This document shows, piece by piece, positions 8,541 through 17,776 of a stretch of DNA of 64,000 bases. Numbering within the stretch: position 1 is the first letter of the stretch; every line of letters starts with the position of its first letter. Source of the stretch: Richelia sinica FACHB-800 (GTDB lineage Bacteria; Cyanobacteriota; Cyanobacteriia; Cyanobacteriales; Nostocaceae). The position numbers were made by a program, and so were the translations under genes. The notes beneath the pieces were generated by a model. The model worked only from the letters and a program-made list of their open reading frames with translations. It had not been told where the DNA came from and did no database searches. The stretch lies in NCBI RefSeq assembly GCF_014698825.1, contig NZ_JACJTT010000008.1:95466-159465 (forward strand), read 5' to 3'.

Positions 8541-8801
8541 TTACCAATTACCAACTTTATTTTCGTCCCAAATTTCTAACTCCAATTCTTGTAAATAGGC
8601 GAGTCCATTTTCAACTTGTGCTGCTGTACCTTGTAAATCTAAATCGAACCAACCATCACCCACTGCGTTTGCTGCTAGTAGTGCAGCACGAATATTGATA
8701 ATGAGTCCGTATTGAGATACAAGGCGAGAAATTACAGGTTCTTGGTGATAGTCAGTTGGTATTCTCAAGCGAATGCGTTTATTTATAGTTGCATCAGCCA
8801 T
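8541..8801 (-). CDS. Stand-alone NIL-domain protein
   Basis: The 86 residues match the small ferredoxin-like NIL domain ('KRIRLRIPTDYHQEPVISRL', 'NIRAALLAANAVGDGWFDLDLQG'). It is usually found at the C-terminus of methionine ABC-transporter ATPases, where it binds the amino acid and regulates transport. Here it is a free protein 70 bases downstream of cysW on the same strand, so it is likely in the sulfate-uptake transcript. A role as a sulfur-amino-acid sensor for the transporter is a reasonable inference, not shown. Confidence 0.85.
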   Translation of the reverse strand: MADATINKRIRLRIPTDYHQEPVISRLVSQYGLIINIRAALLAANAVGDGWFDLDLQGTAAQVENGLAYLQELELEIWDENKVGNW

Positions 8802-8871
8802 AAAACCCCGTGCCTAATAATTTTGATATATTCCTCAGATTGTTGCGATCGTAATTAGGGAAAATTACGAA

Positions 8872-9711
8872 TTATTCCACATCCTTAATGCGGGTTTTGC
8901 GTTCCAGAATCTCCTTCAGCACCAAGGTTACTACTGCTAATAAAGCTAACAATACAGCGGCTGAAAAAGCAGCTTCCGTTTCATATTGTTTGTAAGCGTC
9001 TTCCACAAACAAAGGTAAACTCTGGGTGGTACTAGCAATGTTACCAGAAACCACAGAAACTGCACCAAATTCACCCATGGCTCTGGCGTTGGTTAAGATG
9101 ACACCGTAGAGTAAGCCCCAGCGAATACTTGGTAAGGTAACACGCCAAAATATCTGCCATTCGTTAGCACCCAAAGTTTTAGCTGCTTCTTCTTGGTCTT
9201 TGCCAAATTCTTCTAAAACAGGAATAACTTCTCTGGCCACAAAGGGCATACTGACAAAAGCAGTAGCAAGTACCATCCCAGGAAAAGCAAAGATTATTTG
9301 GATGTCATGGGATTGCAACCAAGGGCCAAACCAGCCATTTCTGCCATACAGAAGGACAATCATTAAGCCGGCAACGACTGGTGAAATAGAAAAGGGCAGG
9401 TCAATGATACTTAAAACTATAGCTCGGCCGGGAAACTTGTAGCGAGCGATCGCCCAAGCTGCACAGAGACCAAATACTGTGTTTATTGGCACGGATATTA
9501 AAGCCAACAGTAGGGTCAGCCATGCTGCATGGAGAAAGTCAGCTTTATTCAGATTGGAGAGAAAAGGCCCAACGCCATTTTTGAAAGCTTGGACAAAAAC
9601 ATTAATTGCTGGAATATATTGAACCAGAGCTAGGTAAGCGATCGCAATCCCAATCAACAAACCAGGAATCCAACTCTTTTTTTTCCTGCCTATTTGCTTA
9701 TCTGTTGTCAT
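8872..9711 (-). CDS. cysW: Sulfate ABC transporter permease CysW
   Basis: CysW forms the inner-membrane channel of the sulfate/thiosulfate importer together with CysT. The 279-residue protein has about six membrane segments and the EAA loop '[21 protein letters not shown]' that contacts the ATPase. It starts inside the end of cysT (14-base overlap), showing operon organisation and coupled translation. The ATPase gene cysA, often next in line, is not here; a NIL-domain gene takes that place. Confidence 0.93.
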   Translation of the reverse strand: MTTDKQIGRKKKSWIPGLLIGIAIAYLALVQYIPAINVFVQAFKNGVGPFLSNLNKADFLHAAWLTLLLALISVPINTVFGLCAAWAIARYKFPGRAIVLSIIDLPFSISPVVAGLMIVLLYGRNGWFGPWLQSHDIQIIFAFPGMVLATAFVSMPFVAREVIPVLEEFGKDQEEAAKTLGANEWQIFWRVTLPSIRWGLLYGVILTNARAMGEFGAVSVVSGNIASTTQSLPLFVEDAYKQYETEAAFSAAVLLALLAVVTLVLKEILERKTRIKDVE

Positions 9712-10567
9712 ATCTTCTTGACCACGCTTGTAAGAAATTAATTGCCAGTAGCAACACCAAAGAAATGGTCAGTAACACCACACCAATCACCGTTGCACCA
9801 GAATAGTCGTACTGTTCCAAACGCTGGAAAATTAGTACAGGTGCAATTAAATCTTGAAATGGTGTATTCGAGGAAATAATCACCGTTGAACCATACTCTC
9901 CCACCGCGCGGGAGAAACCCAAAGCTACACCAGTCAAAATCGTTGGGAATAAAGGTGGTAAAATCACCTTCCAAAAAGTCTGCCATTGAGAAGCACCCAA
10001 ACTCCAAGCTGCTTCTTCTATTTCCTGTTCCATTTCTTGCAGTACAGGCTGCACAGTTCTGACAACAAATGGTAAAGAAATAAATACCATTGCCACTGCT
10101 ACCCCTAACCGGGTAAAAGACACCTTGATGCCTAATGGTGCCAGTAAAGAACCAAGCCAACCATTATCACTGTACACAGTTGCTAGAGTTAAACCTGCGA
10201 CTGAAGTTGGCAAAGCAAACGGTAAATCGACTGTGGCATCGACTAAACGCTTGAAGGGAAAATCGTATCGCACCAACACCCAAGCCACCAAGGTTCCAAA
10301 TACGCCATTAAGCAAGGCAGCAAAAATAGAAGTTACAAAAGTAACATTATATGTTGCCAATGCCAAAGGACTAGTAGCTATTTCCCAAAACTTAGATGGA
10401 GGTTCCGTACTAGCTTTCAGAAACATAGCCCCAATGGGCATAAACAACATGAAAAACAAGTAGAAAATGGTAATTCGCCAAGTCCAAGGTAGGTGAATTA
10501 CATAATCTAAAAACACTTTCCAGCCAGGCTGTTTTTGATCCGCATCTACGGTAGGCAATACAGTCAT
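9698..10567 (-). CDS. cysT: Sulfate ABC transporter permease CysT (CysU)
   Basis: This is the second channel subunit of the sulfate/thiosulfate importer. The 289 residues show six membrane segments and the EAA motif '[21 protein letters not shown]'; '[19 protein letters not shown]' is typical of CysT. It lies about 90 bases after sbpA and overlaps cysW. The three genes thus form one operon for sulfate uptake, expected to be induced by sulfur starvation in this group. Confidence 0.93.
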   Translation of the reverse strand: MTVLPTVDADQKQPGWKVFLDYVIHLPWTWRITIFYLFFMLFMPIGAMFLKASTEPPSKFWEIATSPLALATYNVTFVTSIFAALLNGVFGTLVAWVLVRYDFPFKRLVDATVDLPFALPTSVAGLTLATVYSDNGWLGSLLAPLGIKVSFTRLGVAVAMVFISLPFVVRTVQPVLQEMEQEIEEAAWSLGASQWQTFWKVILPPLFPTILTGVALGFSRAVGEYGSTVIISSNTPFQDLIAPVLIFQRLEQYDYSGATVIGVVLLTISLVLLLAINFLQAWSRRYDNR

Positions 10568-10659
10568 ATAATAAGTAAAACTTTAGCAAAATGATTTCTT
10601 GTTACAGTTATTCAGTTGCCGAATTTTGCTCCTAGCAACTGACAACTGAATCCTTCCTA

Positions 10660-11793
10660 TCAGCGTTTGATTTTAGCTTGAATTTGGTCAAAAATTCCGC
10701 CATCAGCAAAGAACTTCTGATCAACCGCAGACCAACCACCAAAATCATCAACTGTACCCAAAGTTTTAACCGCAGGGAATTTATCTACTACTTCTTTGCT
10801 TTTAGCAACCGATTCATCCACCGGACGGAAGCCTAATTTGACAAACTCCTGTTGTGCTTCTGGAGTGTAGAGAAACTTGACAAATGCTTCTGCAACCTCA
10901 CGGTTGCCATGCTTATCAACATTCTTGTCAACTAACGCAATGGGATTATCAATAGAAATGTTTACATCAGGCACAACATAATCAACTTTTTCACCTTTTT
11001 GTTGTGCTAACACCACTTCATTTTCGTAGTTAATCAGAACATCTCCTTGACCCTGTTTAGCAAAAGCATCTGTAGCTTCTCGTGCATCTTTAGCCAGAAT
11101 AGGAACGTTTTTATAAACATTAGTGACAAACTCAGTAGCTTTCGCATCATCACCACCAGTTTTAATCACTGAATTCCACAAAGCTAAAAAATTCCATTTA
11201 GCCACACCGGATGTTTTCGGGTCAGCAGTAATTAATTTAAGATTTTCCTTGGTCAAATCAGCCCAAGTTTTAATTCCTTTGGGATTACCTGCACGAGTAA
11301 TAATAGCTGCTACAGATTTAGAGACAATTCCATTATTAGGAAATTCCTTTTGCCATCCAGGTTGAATTAGTCCGGCTTTCTCAATTTTCTCTGTATCACC
11401 TGATAATGCCAAGTGGACAACATCAGCTGCCAAACCATCAATTACCGCACGAGTTTGGGAACCAGAACCACCATAACTTTGTTTGAAAGTGACATTTTGG
11501 TTATGTTCTTGTTTCCATTTTTCCACAAATTTAGGAATGATGGCTTCATGGGCAGCTTTTGTCACCGCGAAAGAAACAAGAGTGACTTCTACATCTTGCT
11601 TTTGACTAGCTGCTGGACTTTGAGTAGGGGAACTATTCTCATTGCTACCGGTGCAAGCTGCCAGGGTAACACTGAATAGGACTCCCAGTAAAAACAAAGA
11701 CACAAAGCCTTTGAGGGAATTAGACTTGAAGCGACTTGTTATATTTTGCACAGCACTTAGTAATTGTCTAAGTGGACGTTGCCACACACTCAT
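10660..11793 (-). CDS. sbpA: Sulfate-binding lipoprotein SbpA
   Basis: The 377-residue periplasmic binding protein delivers sulfate to CysT/CysW. A basic N-terminus and hydrophobic segment end in the lipobox 'VTLAAC' (near residue 47), so it should be membrane-anchored. Family marks are 'VSFAVTKAAHEAIIPKF', 'QSYGGSGSQTRAVIDGL' (sulfate-binding loop), 'NPKGIKTWADLTKE' and 'YENEV'. GGAG precedes the ATG. It is the first gene of the sulfate operon and is divergent from a second, very similar binding protein at 12188. Confidence 0.93.
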   Translation of the reverse strand: MSVWQRPLRQLLSAVQNITSRFKSNSLKGFVSLFLLGVLFSVTLAACTGSNENSSPTQSPAASQKQDVEVTLVSFAVTKAAHEAIIPKFVEKWKQEHNQNVTFKQSYGGSGSQTRAVIDGLAADVVHLALSGDTEKIEKAGLIQPGWQKEFPNNGIVSKSVAAIITRAGNPKGIKTWADLTKENLKLITADPKTSGVAKWNFLALWNSVIKTGGDDAKATEFVTNVYKNVPILAKDAREATDAFAKQGQGDVLINYENEVVLAQQKGEKVDYVVPDVNISIDNPIALVDKNVDKHGNREVAEAFVKFLYTPEAQQEFVKLGFRPVDESVAKSKEVVDKFPAVKTLGTVDDFGGWSAVDQKFFADGGIFDQIQAKIKR

Positions 11794-12187
11794 TACTATT
11801 TCTCCTTCGATCTCCGTTAATTGATAGACATATCGTCACTGGTGAAATCATTGCGGAAGATGATTGCAGGCATCAAAAAATATCTGCAATCCAAAACTTC
11901 ACTTTGACGATAGGGAATATGGGGATTGTATCAGGTTCGGGGTACTATTGCGTCCCTGTATGAATTTTTTCTGAAATTACGTCTTTTTATATATAAAACT
12001 TATTTAAAAGATTAAATATATATTTTTATCATATATTCTCGTTATCCGGTCGATTTTTTGTGGTTTTTGCCCTGCTCAACTATTGATTTTCTGGTATTTC
12101 ATCTGATACGCTCTTTTTCTAGTCAAATATTACTGCAATTCGACCGACTTACAGTAGTTTATTTCTTTACCAGATGAACAGCATCTC
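11794..12187. promoter_or_regulatory. Divergent control region between two sulfate-binding protein genes
   Basis: This 394-base AT-rich gap must hold the promoters of both sulfate-binding protein genes. A separated inverted pair, CGGTCGA (12047-12053) and TCGACCG (12140-12146), about 86 bases apart, is a candidate operator for a CysR/CbpR-like sulfur regulator. A run of AT near 11985-12035 would suit promoter melting. No gene fits here. Confidence 0.4.
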
Positions 12188-13270
12188 ATGACTCATAATT
12201 CCCTGAACACCACTAAATTCTTTCCCACATCCCAGACTTATAAAACATCAGCACTAATTCTCTCAGCTGGCTTGAGTGTTACCTCTCTTTTGCCATTACC
12301 TGCTATAGCGAAGCAACAATTAATTAGCCAAAGAGGTAAGAGGGTAGAAATTACTTTGGTTTCATATGCAGTGACTAAAGCTGCTTATGAAAAAATCATT
12401 CCCGATTTTGTGGCCAAATGGAAACGAGAAAAAGGTCAGGACGTAGTAATTCGTCAAAGCTACGGTGGTTCTGGTTCTCAAACCCGTGCTGTAATTGATG
12501 GCTTACCAGCAGATGTAGTCGCTTTAGCCTTGGCTTTAGACACAAAAAAAATTGAACAAGCAGGTTTAATTAACCCTGGTTGGGAACGAGAAGCACCAAA
12601 TAACTCAATTGTGACTCGTTCTGTTGTGGCCTTAGAAACCCGTCCTGGTAACCCCAAAGGCATTAAAACTTGGTCAGATTTAACCAAGCCAAATGTGAAA
12701 ATAGTTACTGCTAACCCGAAAACTTCTGGTGGTGCCAGATGGAATTTTTTAGCTTTGTGGGGTGCTGTGACTAAAAATGGTGGTAATGAGTCCCAAGCAT
12801 TTAATTTTGTGAGACAGGTATTTCGCAATGTTGTAGTTTTACCTAAAGATGCACGGGAATCAAGTGATGCCTTTTACAAGAAAGGTCAGGGAGATGTGTT
12901 ACTGAATTATGAGAATGAGGTAATATTAGCTGCTCAACAAGGTAAGACAGATACTTCTTACGCTGTACCAGCAACGAATATTTCCATAGATGCACCCGTT
13001 GCGGTGGTAGATAAAAATGTGGATAAAAGAGGCACTCGTGAAGTTTCTGAAGCCTTTGTCAAATTTCTATTTACTCCCGAAGCACAGCGTGAGTTTGCCA
13101 GAGTTGGTTTTCGACCAGTTAACTCTACTGTAGCTAAAGAAGTACAAAATAAGTTTCCGAAAATTTCCCGACTCTATACTGTCGGTAACTTGGGTGGTTG
13201 GGATGCTGTACAGAAGAAGTTTTTTGATGATGGTGGTGTGTTTGATCGGATTCAAGGTGGCCAACGCTAA
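12188..13270 (+). CDS. Second sulfate-binding protein, soluble periplasmic type
   Basis: The 360-residue paralog of SbpA shares the same landmarks ('VSYAVTKAAYEKIIPDF', 'QSYGGSGSQTRAVIDGL', 'YENEV', 'GGWDAVQKKFFDDGG'). Its signal peptide instead ends in a signal-peptidase-I site ('PAIAKQQ' region, about residue 41) with no lipobox Cys. It should therefore be free in the periplasm rather than anchored. It is transcribed away from the sbpA-cysT-cysW operon across a shared control region and probably feeds the same permease, perhaps at a different sulfate level. Confidence 0.92.
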   Translation: MTHNSLNTTKFFPTSQTYKTSALILSAGLSVTSLLPLPAIAKQQLISQRGKRVEITLVSYAVTKAAYEKIIPDFVAKWKREKGQDVVIRQSYGGSGSQTRAVIDGLPADVVALALALDTKKIEQAGLINPGWEREAPNNSIVTRSVVALETRPGNPKGIKTWSDLTKPNVKIVTANPKTSGGARWNFLALWGAVTKNGGNESQAFNFVRQVFRNVVVLPKDARESSDAFYKKGQGDVLLNYENEVILAAQQGKTDTSYAVPATNISIDAPVAVVDKNVDKRGTREVSEAFVKFLFTPEAQREFARVGFRPVNSTVAKEVQNKFPKISRLYTVGNLGGWDAVQKKFFDDGGVFDRIQGGQR

Positions 13271-13725
13271 TTTCTGAAAATTTACTTAATTCTGGATTTC
13301 CTTGTGGGGTTTATTCCATATTTTCACGATGGCAGATGTCAGCGTGAATTTTTTATATCAATAGCAATCTCAGTATTAAACAACATTTTTTCAGTCTTCA
13401 TCCTGAGAAAGGTGAAATATTTAGCATTTTTTCATTATGCAAATTTTTCATCATTTATCAGATTTTTGGGAATAAGTACCCAGGCAAAATTAATTGCACA
13501 TAGTTATTGAAGAAAAAATCTCTGTAAACCTTACCTGTTCCCTGTTCCCTGTTCCCTACTTCCTCTCCTAACTATGAAATTTATTTTGCACGACTACTTA
13601 TCACTGAACTAACAGCCGTGTTTATACTGTTTTTTTTTCAAAAAATACAACTTAGTGTTAAGTTAGGTAAAGAAAACACCGTATAAATTAATTTATTTCT
13701 GATTCATCCCATTTAAGCTGTAACT
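13271..13725. other. Intergenic stretch with a short heptamer repeat
   Basis: About 455 AT-rich bases without a convincing gene; an open frame at 13304-13510 has no family signature. At 13534-13554 the heptamer CCTGTTC is repeated three times in tandem, a small example of the repeats scattered in this genome. The promoter of the PATAN regulator should lie near the right end. Confidence 0.5.
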
Positions 13726-14928
13726 ATGAATAATGTATACTTATTTACATCTAATCACCTCTTCAAGGAATTAGACAATCTAATTCAGTTGCAATACAGT
13801 GGCAAATTGGAAATTAGTAATTCAAAAAAACACAACTGGTGTTTATATTTTATTCATGGTCAAATAATTTGGGCAACTGGTGGGACGCAAGCCTGTAGAC
13901 GTTTACGTAGACATTTAGTATTTAATATCTATCATCTTAAATGGCAGGAAATTGTTGCTGAAATAGAAGACTTAGCGCTAGATTATTGGGATTATCTATT
14001 AATAGGTAAGTTATATAAACAAAATCGGATTAGTCAAGTCCAAACTAAATCTATTGTAGAAAATATAATTAGAGAAGTTTTATTTAATTTGGCTCAAAAT
14101 ATTCATGGTAACAATTTAATTTATCAACAAGTAAAAGATGAAATTATTGCCTTACCAATTAATTTGACCAATGCAAATATGTTTTTGAAGTATATGCAGG
14201 AATCTTGGTTAAATTGGGTTAAATCTGGATTAACTAGCATTTCTCCTGATTTAGTAGCTGTATTGCGTCAACCAGAACTACTACAACAGGAAGTGACACC
14301 TTTAGTTTATAAAAACTTGGAACGCTTAATCAATGGTCAAAATAGTCTTTGGGACTTGAGCGTTACCATGAAGCAAAATGTGTTGCAAATCACTCGCTCT
14401 CTGTTGCCTTTTATTCGTCAAGGTATAGTAGAGTTAATCACAGTTCCCGATATACGTGTACAAGTTAATTCTGTTGTATTTCCTCAGAAATTAGGAGCCA
14501 CAAATCAGGCAAATTTACCTTTGATAGCTTGTGTAGATGATAGCCCACAAATATGCAAAACTATGGAGCAGATAATTAGTGGAAAAGGATTAAGATTTAT
14601 CGGTATTCACGATTCTCTACAAGCTTTACCTATACTAATTCAAAATAAGCCAAATTTAATTTTTCTAGATTTAATTATGCCTGCTGTTAATGGCTATGAA
14701 ATCTGCTCACAATTGAGGAAAATTTCTATTTTTGCTCAAACACCAATAGTGATTTTAACAGGTAGTGATGGTGTCTTTGACCGGATGCGCTCTAAAGTAT
14801 TTGGTGCTACTGAATTTATTAGTAAACCTGTGGATAAACATCAGGTACAGAAGATATTAAATAAATATTTATCTCGACAAGATACTGAAGAAACTACTAT
14901 GCCGGTTAATTTAGCTTTTAGTTACTAA
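13726..14928 (+). CDS. PatA-type response regulator (PATAN/DUF4388 + receiver)
   Basis: The 400-residue protein has an N-terminal PATAN domain (residues 1-110: 'LIQLQYSGKLEISN', 'WCLYFIHGQIIWATGG'), a helical middle, and a C-terminal receiver domain from about residue 265. The receiver keeps the acid pair Asp271/Asp272, the phosphorylation site Asp315 ('IFLDLIMP') and Lys367 ('FISKP'), so it should be phosphorylatable. This is the architecture of PatA, which acts in heterocyst patterning, but cyanobacteria carry many such paralogs (motility, CheY-like), so I do not give the name. No kinase is adjacent. Confidence 0.88.
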   Translation: MNNVYLFTSNHLFKELDNLIQLQYSGKLEISNSKKHNWCLYFIHGQIIWATGGTQACRRLRRHLVFNIYHLKWQEIVAEIEDLALDYWDYLLIGKLYKQNRISQVQTKSIVENIIREVLFNLAQNIHGNNLIYQQVKDEIIALPINLTNANMFLKYMQESWLNWVKSGLTSISPDLVAVLRQPELLQQEVTPLVYKNLERLINGQNSLWDLSVTMKQNVLQITRSLLPFIRQGIVELITVPDIRVQVNSVVFPQKLGATNQANLPLIACVDDSPQICKTMEQIISGKGLRFIGIHDSLQALPILIQNKPNLIFLDLIMPAVNGYEICSQLRKISIFAQTPIVILTGSDGVFDRMRSKVFGATEFISKPVDKHQVQKILNKYLSRQDTEETTMPVNLAFSY

Positions 14929-15704
14929 GGTGAGGCAAATGTCTGGGGTAAGCCATCTTGAAATACTAGTAGTTCTCCTGGTTGTATTGGTGTCCATACT
15001 TCATTATCTGTTAGGGGTGTAGTGGCAATGACGGCTACGCGATCGCTTGGTGTGGTTAATTCGCTAAAATCTACAGTCATATCCTCGTCAATCAAGTGAG
15101 CAGCAGCAAATGGTGCTTGTCTGATGATGTAACATAATTTACTTGAACAGTGGGCGAAAAAATGCTCACCATCAGATAGCAAATAGTTAAAAACACCAAT
15201 CTCTGCTAATTTTTGACTCACTTGTAGCAGTACATCATATAACTTGGCTAGTGAGGGTTTTCCCTGAGGAAAATTTTCTCGTAAAGTATTGAGGATTAAA
15301 CAGAAGGCTTTTTCACTATCAGTATTCCCAACCGGTTGAAAGACCCCAGAATTTTCAGGTGCAAAATCTGGTAAATTACCATTATGAGCAAATACCCAAT
15401 ACCTTCCCCATAGTTCGCGACGAAAAGGATGACAGTTTTCTAAAGCTATTTCACCTTGAGTAGCTTTGCGAATATGAGCTATGACATGGGTAGAGTGAAT
15501 GGGATAGCGTCGAACAAACTCTGCAATGGGAGAATCTACCGAAGGTTGAGCATCGAGAAAAATTCGACATCCTTTTCCTTCAAAGAAAGCAATTCCCCAA
15601 CCATCGCTATGCTCATCTGTTTTTCCCCCTCGTGCAGAAAAACCTTCAAAGGAAAAGCAAATATCCGTTGGTACATTGCAATTCATTCCCAGCAATTGAC
15701 ACAT
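14925..15704 (-). CDS. Class II glutamine amidotransferase (YafJ-like)
   Basis: The 259-residue protein starts MCQLLG, placing the N-terminal nucleophile at Cys2 once Met is removed, as in class II (Ntn) amidotransferases. 'GGKTDEHSDGWGIAFF', 'THVIAHIRKATQGE' and 'WVFAHNGNL' are the glutamine-binding and active-site motifs of the YafJ/EgtC-like branch. It has no synthetase domain, so the acceptor of the released ammonia is unknown. Its end overlaps the end of the PATAN gene by four bases (convergent). Confidence 0.88.
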   Translation of the reverse strand: MCQLLGMNCNVPTDICFSFEGFSARGGKTDEHSDGWGIAFFEGKGCRIFLDAQPSVDSPIAEFVRRYPIHSTHVIAHIRKATQGEIALENCHPFRRELWGRYWVFAHNGNLPDFAPENSGVFQPVGNTDSEKAFCLILNTLRENFPQGKPSLAKLYDVLLQVSQKLAEIGVFNYLLSDGEHFFAHCSSKLCYIIRQAPFAAAHLIDEDMTVDFSELTTPSDRVAVIATTPLTDNEVWTPIQPGELLVFQDGLPQTFASP

Positions 15705-15973
15705 TAATTTTTCAGTTCTGAAAGTCTTGTTTTTTATTTTAATGGTTTAACTATAGCAGTCCTGTTTGGGGTGTAAATGTATTGGTGAATGCAGGGAAAA
15801 GGATATGCAGGAAAAATTTGATGATCAGACTTACCTGTAACCCAGATATTTCATGTCTTCAATAAATGGGAGGATTATTTAAGACTTTTGTTCACAACTT
15901 GGATATATCAATCAGCATGAAACACATTTCCTTCCCCCCTGCTTCTGTCCAGCTAGGAACTAACAAAACCCAG

Positions 15974-16933
15974 ATGGTGAAACAAATTTTTGCTCAGTTA
16001 TCTCTAAGAATACTTATACCTCTAGCTTTATTCGCTTGTAGCGCTTCTAACACCCAAGAACAAAGTGATGGTAAACCAGAAGTGGTAGCGACTAGCACTA
16101 TTATTGCTGATTTGGCCCAGGAGGTAGGAGGGGAGGAAATTAATCTGATAGGAATTCTGAAACCAGGGACTGACCCTCATGTCTACGAACCTGTACCAAC
16201 GGATAGTCGCGCTTTAGAAAAGGCCAATTTAATTTTGTATAACGGTTATAACTTGGAACCGGGAATCATTAAGTTAATGAATGCCACTGGAGGGAAAGCA
16301 CGGAAGTTAGCGGTGGGGGAAGTAGTCAAACCCTTACAGTTAGATAAAGGAAAAGGAGAAATTGTACCCGACCCTCACGTGTGGGGAAGTGCAGAAAATG
16401 CGATCGCGATGGTGAATGCTATTCGAGATGCTTTAATTGAATTATCACCGGAGGATCGGCAAAAGTTTACCGATAACGCTTCCCAACTCACCACAGAATT
16501 ACAACAGTTACATACTTGGGTACAACAACAAATCCAAACTATTCCCCCAGCTAAACGTAAACTTGTGACGACCCATGATGCTTTTCAATACTATGGTAAT
16601 GCCTATGGTCTAGAAATAGCAGGAACATTAATCGGCATTAGTACAGAGGAACAACCAAGTGCCCAAACTGTCAAGAAGTTAGTAGAATCAATTAAAAAAA
16701 TAGGTGTACCAGCGATTTTTGCTGAAACAACTATTAATCCTGCTTTAATTAAAACTGTTGCTCAAGAATCCGGTGTGAAATTAGCTGCAAATCAACTTTA
16801 TTCTGATTCTATAGGTGCTAAAGGTAGCAATGCTGATAGTTACATCAAAATGATTGTAGCTAATACTCAAACTATAGTTGAGTCTCTAGGTGGTAAGTAC
16901 ACTCCTTTTGTGTCTAAGCAAGAATCAAAATAG
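15974..16933 (+). CDS. Mn/Zn ABC transporter substrate-binding lipoprotein (MntC/ZnuA family)
   Basis: I start at ATG 15974, which gives a lipoprotein signal 'LALFAC'; longer in-frame starts (15866, 15917) would bury it. The 319 residues have metal-site motifs 'DPHVYEPVPTD' (His), 'DPHVWGS' (His), 'IFAETTINP' (Glu) and a late Asp ('LYSDSIG'). His-His-Glu-Asp is the manganese-type set seen in MntC/PsaA, whereas ZnuA usually has three His. 'THDAFQYYG' is also conserved. No permease or ATPase gene lies beside it, so it is an orphan binding protein that must share a transporter encoded elsewhere. Confidence 0.87.
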   Translation: MVKQIFAQLSLRILIPLALFACSASNTQEQSDGKPEVVATSTIIADLAQEVGGEEINLIGILKPGTDPHVYEPVPTDSRALEKANLILYNGYNLEPGIIKLMNATGGKARKLAVGEVVKPLQLDKGKGEIVPDPHVWGSAENAIAMVNAIRDALIELSPEDRQKFTDNASQLTTELQQLHTWVQQQIQTIPPAKRKLVTTHDAFQYYGNAYGLEIAGTLIGISTEEQPSAQTVKKLVESIKKIGVPAIFAETTINPALIKTVAQESGVKLAANQLYSDSIGAKGSNADSYIKMIVANTQTIVESLGGKYTPFVSKQESK

Positions 16934-17054
16934 CATTTGCCCACTTATTCGTCGCTAGGAATACCCCAAACTCTCTCTTGTGAAAGAACTACTTGTATCT
17001 AATTTTTTTTAGATTGGTAGTAGTAATCGGTCAGGTATTTCCTGTTAAAAAAAT

Positions 17055-17387
17055 ATGAATAAGGAACATCAAGAAAACCATCTTGAACAACCAGTGAGTC
17101 AAGATGAGTTTTCTAAAACTGAACCAAACGTTAAAAAAAGAAAGTTAACAGCTAATCCTGGAGATAGAATTGCAGATGAACCTCAATCCATAGAAGAGAA
17201 AGCTCAACAAGTTGCCATAGATGTTCCTGATATTACAGGTGACCAAATTAAAGTACCCACATATTTTGTTGTTGAATATCCTGATGGGACAAAAAAAGCA
17301 CTACATCATGTGAAAGATGCGGAAGAAATTTCTGATGTGATTCGTCAAGCCAGAATGGATGAAAATGGTAATCGTATTTGGTGGTGA
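17055..17387 (+). CDS. Small conserved-looking hypothetical protein
   Basis: The 110-residue protein has a charged, probably disordered first half rich in Glu, Gln and Lys. A folded C-terminal half follows ('KVPTYFVVEYPDGTKKALHHVKDAEEISDVIRQARMDENGNRIWW' region, residues 67-110) that looks like a small alpha/beta domain. I do not recognise a named family. It stands alone about 120 bases after the metal-binding lipoprotein on the same strand and could share its transcript. No signal peptide is seen. Confidence 0.6.
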   Translation: MNKEHQENHLEQPVSQDEFSKTEPNVKKRKLTANPGDRIADEPQSIEEKAQQVAIDVPDITGDQIKVPTYFVVEYPDGTKKALHHVKDAEEISDVIRQARMDENGNRIWW

Positions 17388-17776
17388 CAATTCTTATTTG
17401 GTGTTAATTTTGATTCAATAACTACTTAGAGATGTTAACTGTAGCGTCTCTATTTTATTAGATAAAATTATCACCAGTATTAAAATATTTGTTTTATGTT
17501 TTGTTTTTTTCTCTCGTTAATTTTATAGCAGATTGGATGCAGGTAAAAATGCTAAAAGCCTTTAGGAGTATAAGTTTTAGTTGTAGCTAATATCCTAACT
17601 GCCTTGTCTAGAGCTAGATATAAAATTCATATAAATTTTTATGTTTAAGGTTATTTCCCAGCCAATGTGGGGAAATATAACAATACGGTTCATTGCCAAG
17701 CCTTCAGTTGAGCGATCGCATCAACTTGTAGCAAATGCCCTGAATCCAGTTGTTGTGCTAGGAATCCTTTAGTTCT
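17388..17776. other. Intergenic stretch containing a short interspersed repeat
   Basis: 389 bases without a gene. The middle (17524-17622) is a member of the TATAGCA-ended repeat family described separately. The remainder is AT-rich and should contain the promoter of the Tudor-like protein gene at 17777. One HIP1-type site is at about 17713. Confidence 0.5.
17524..17622 (+). repeat. TATAGCA-type short interspersed repeat, copy B
   Basis: It begins TATAGCA and ends near TAGATATA. Its core (TGCTAAAAGCCTTT, later AAGTTTTAG, then TCCTAACTGC and TTGTC) lines up in order with the reverse complement of 51521-51600 and, in part, with 61697-61730. The shared order over about 60 bases makes chance unlikely. 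It looks like a non-coding MITE-like repeat. Confidence 0.65.

Noticed and set aside
13304..13510. Open frame of 68 codons downstream of the second sulfate-binding gene.
   Set aside because: AT-rich, hydrophobic by composition, no RBS and no family.
13726..14928. Naming this gene patA.
   Set aside because: The PATAN-receiver architecture is shared by many cyanobacterial regulators, and no heterocyst-specific context is visible.
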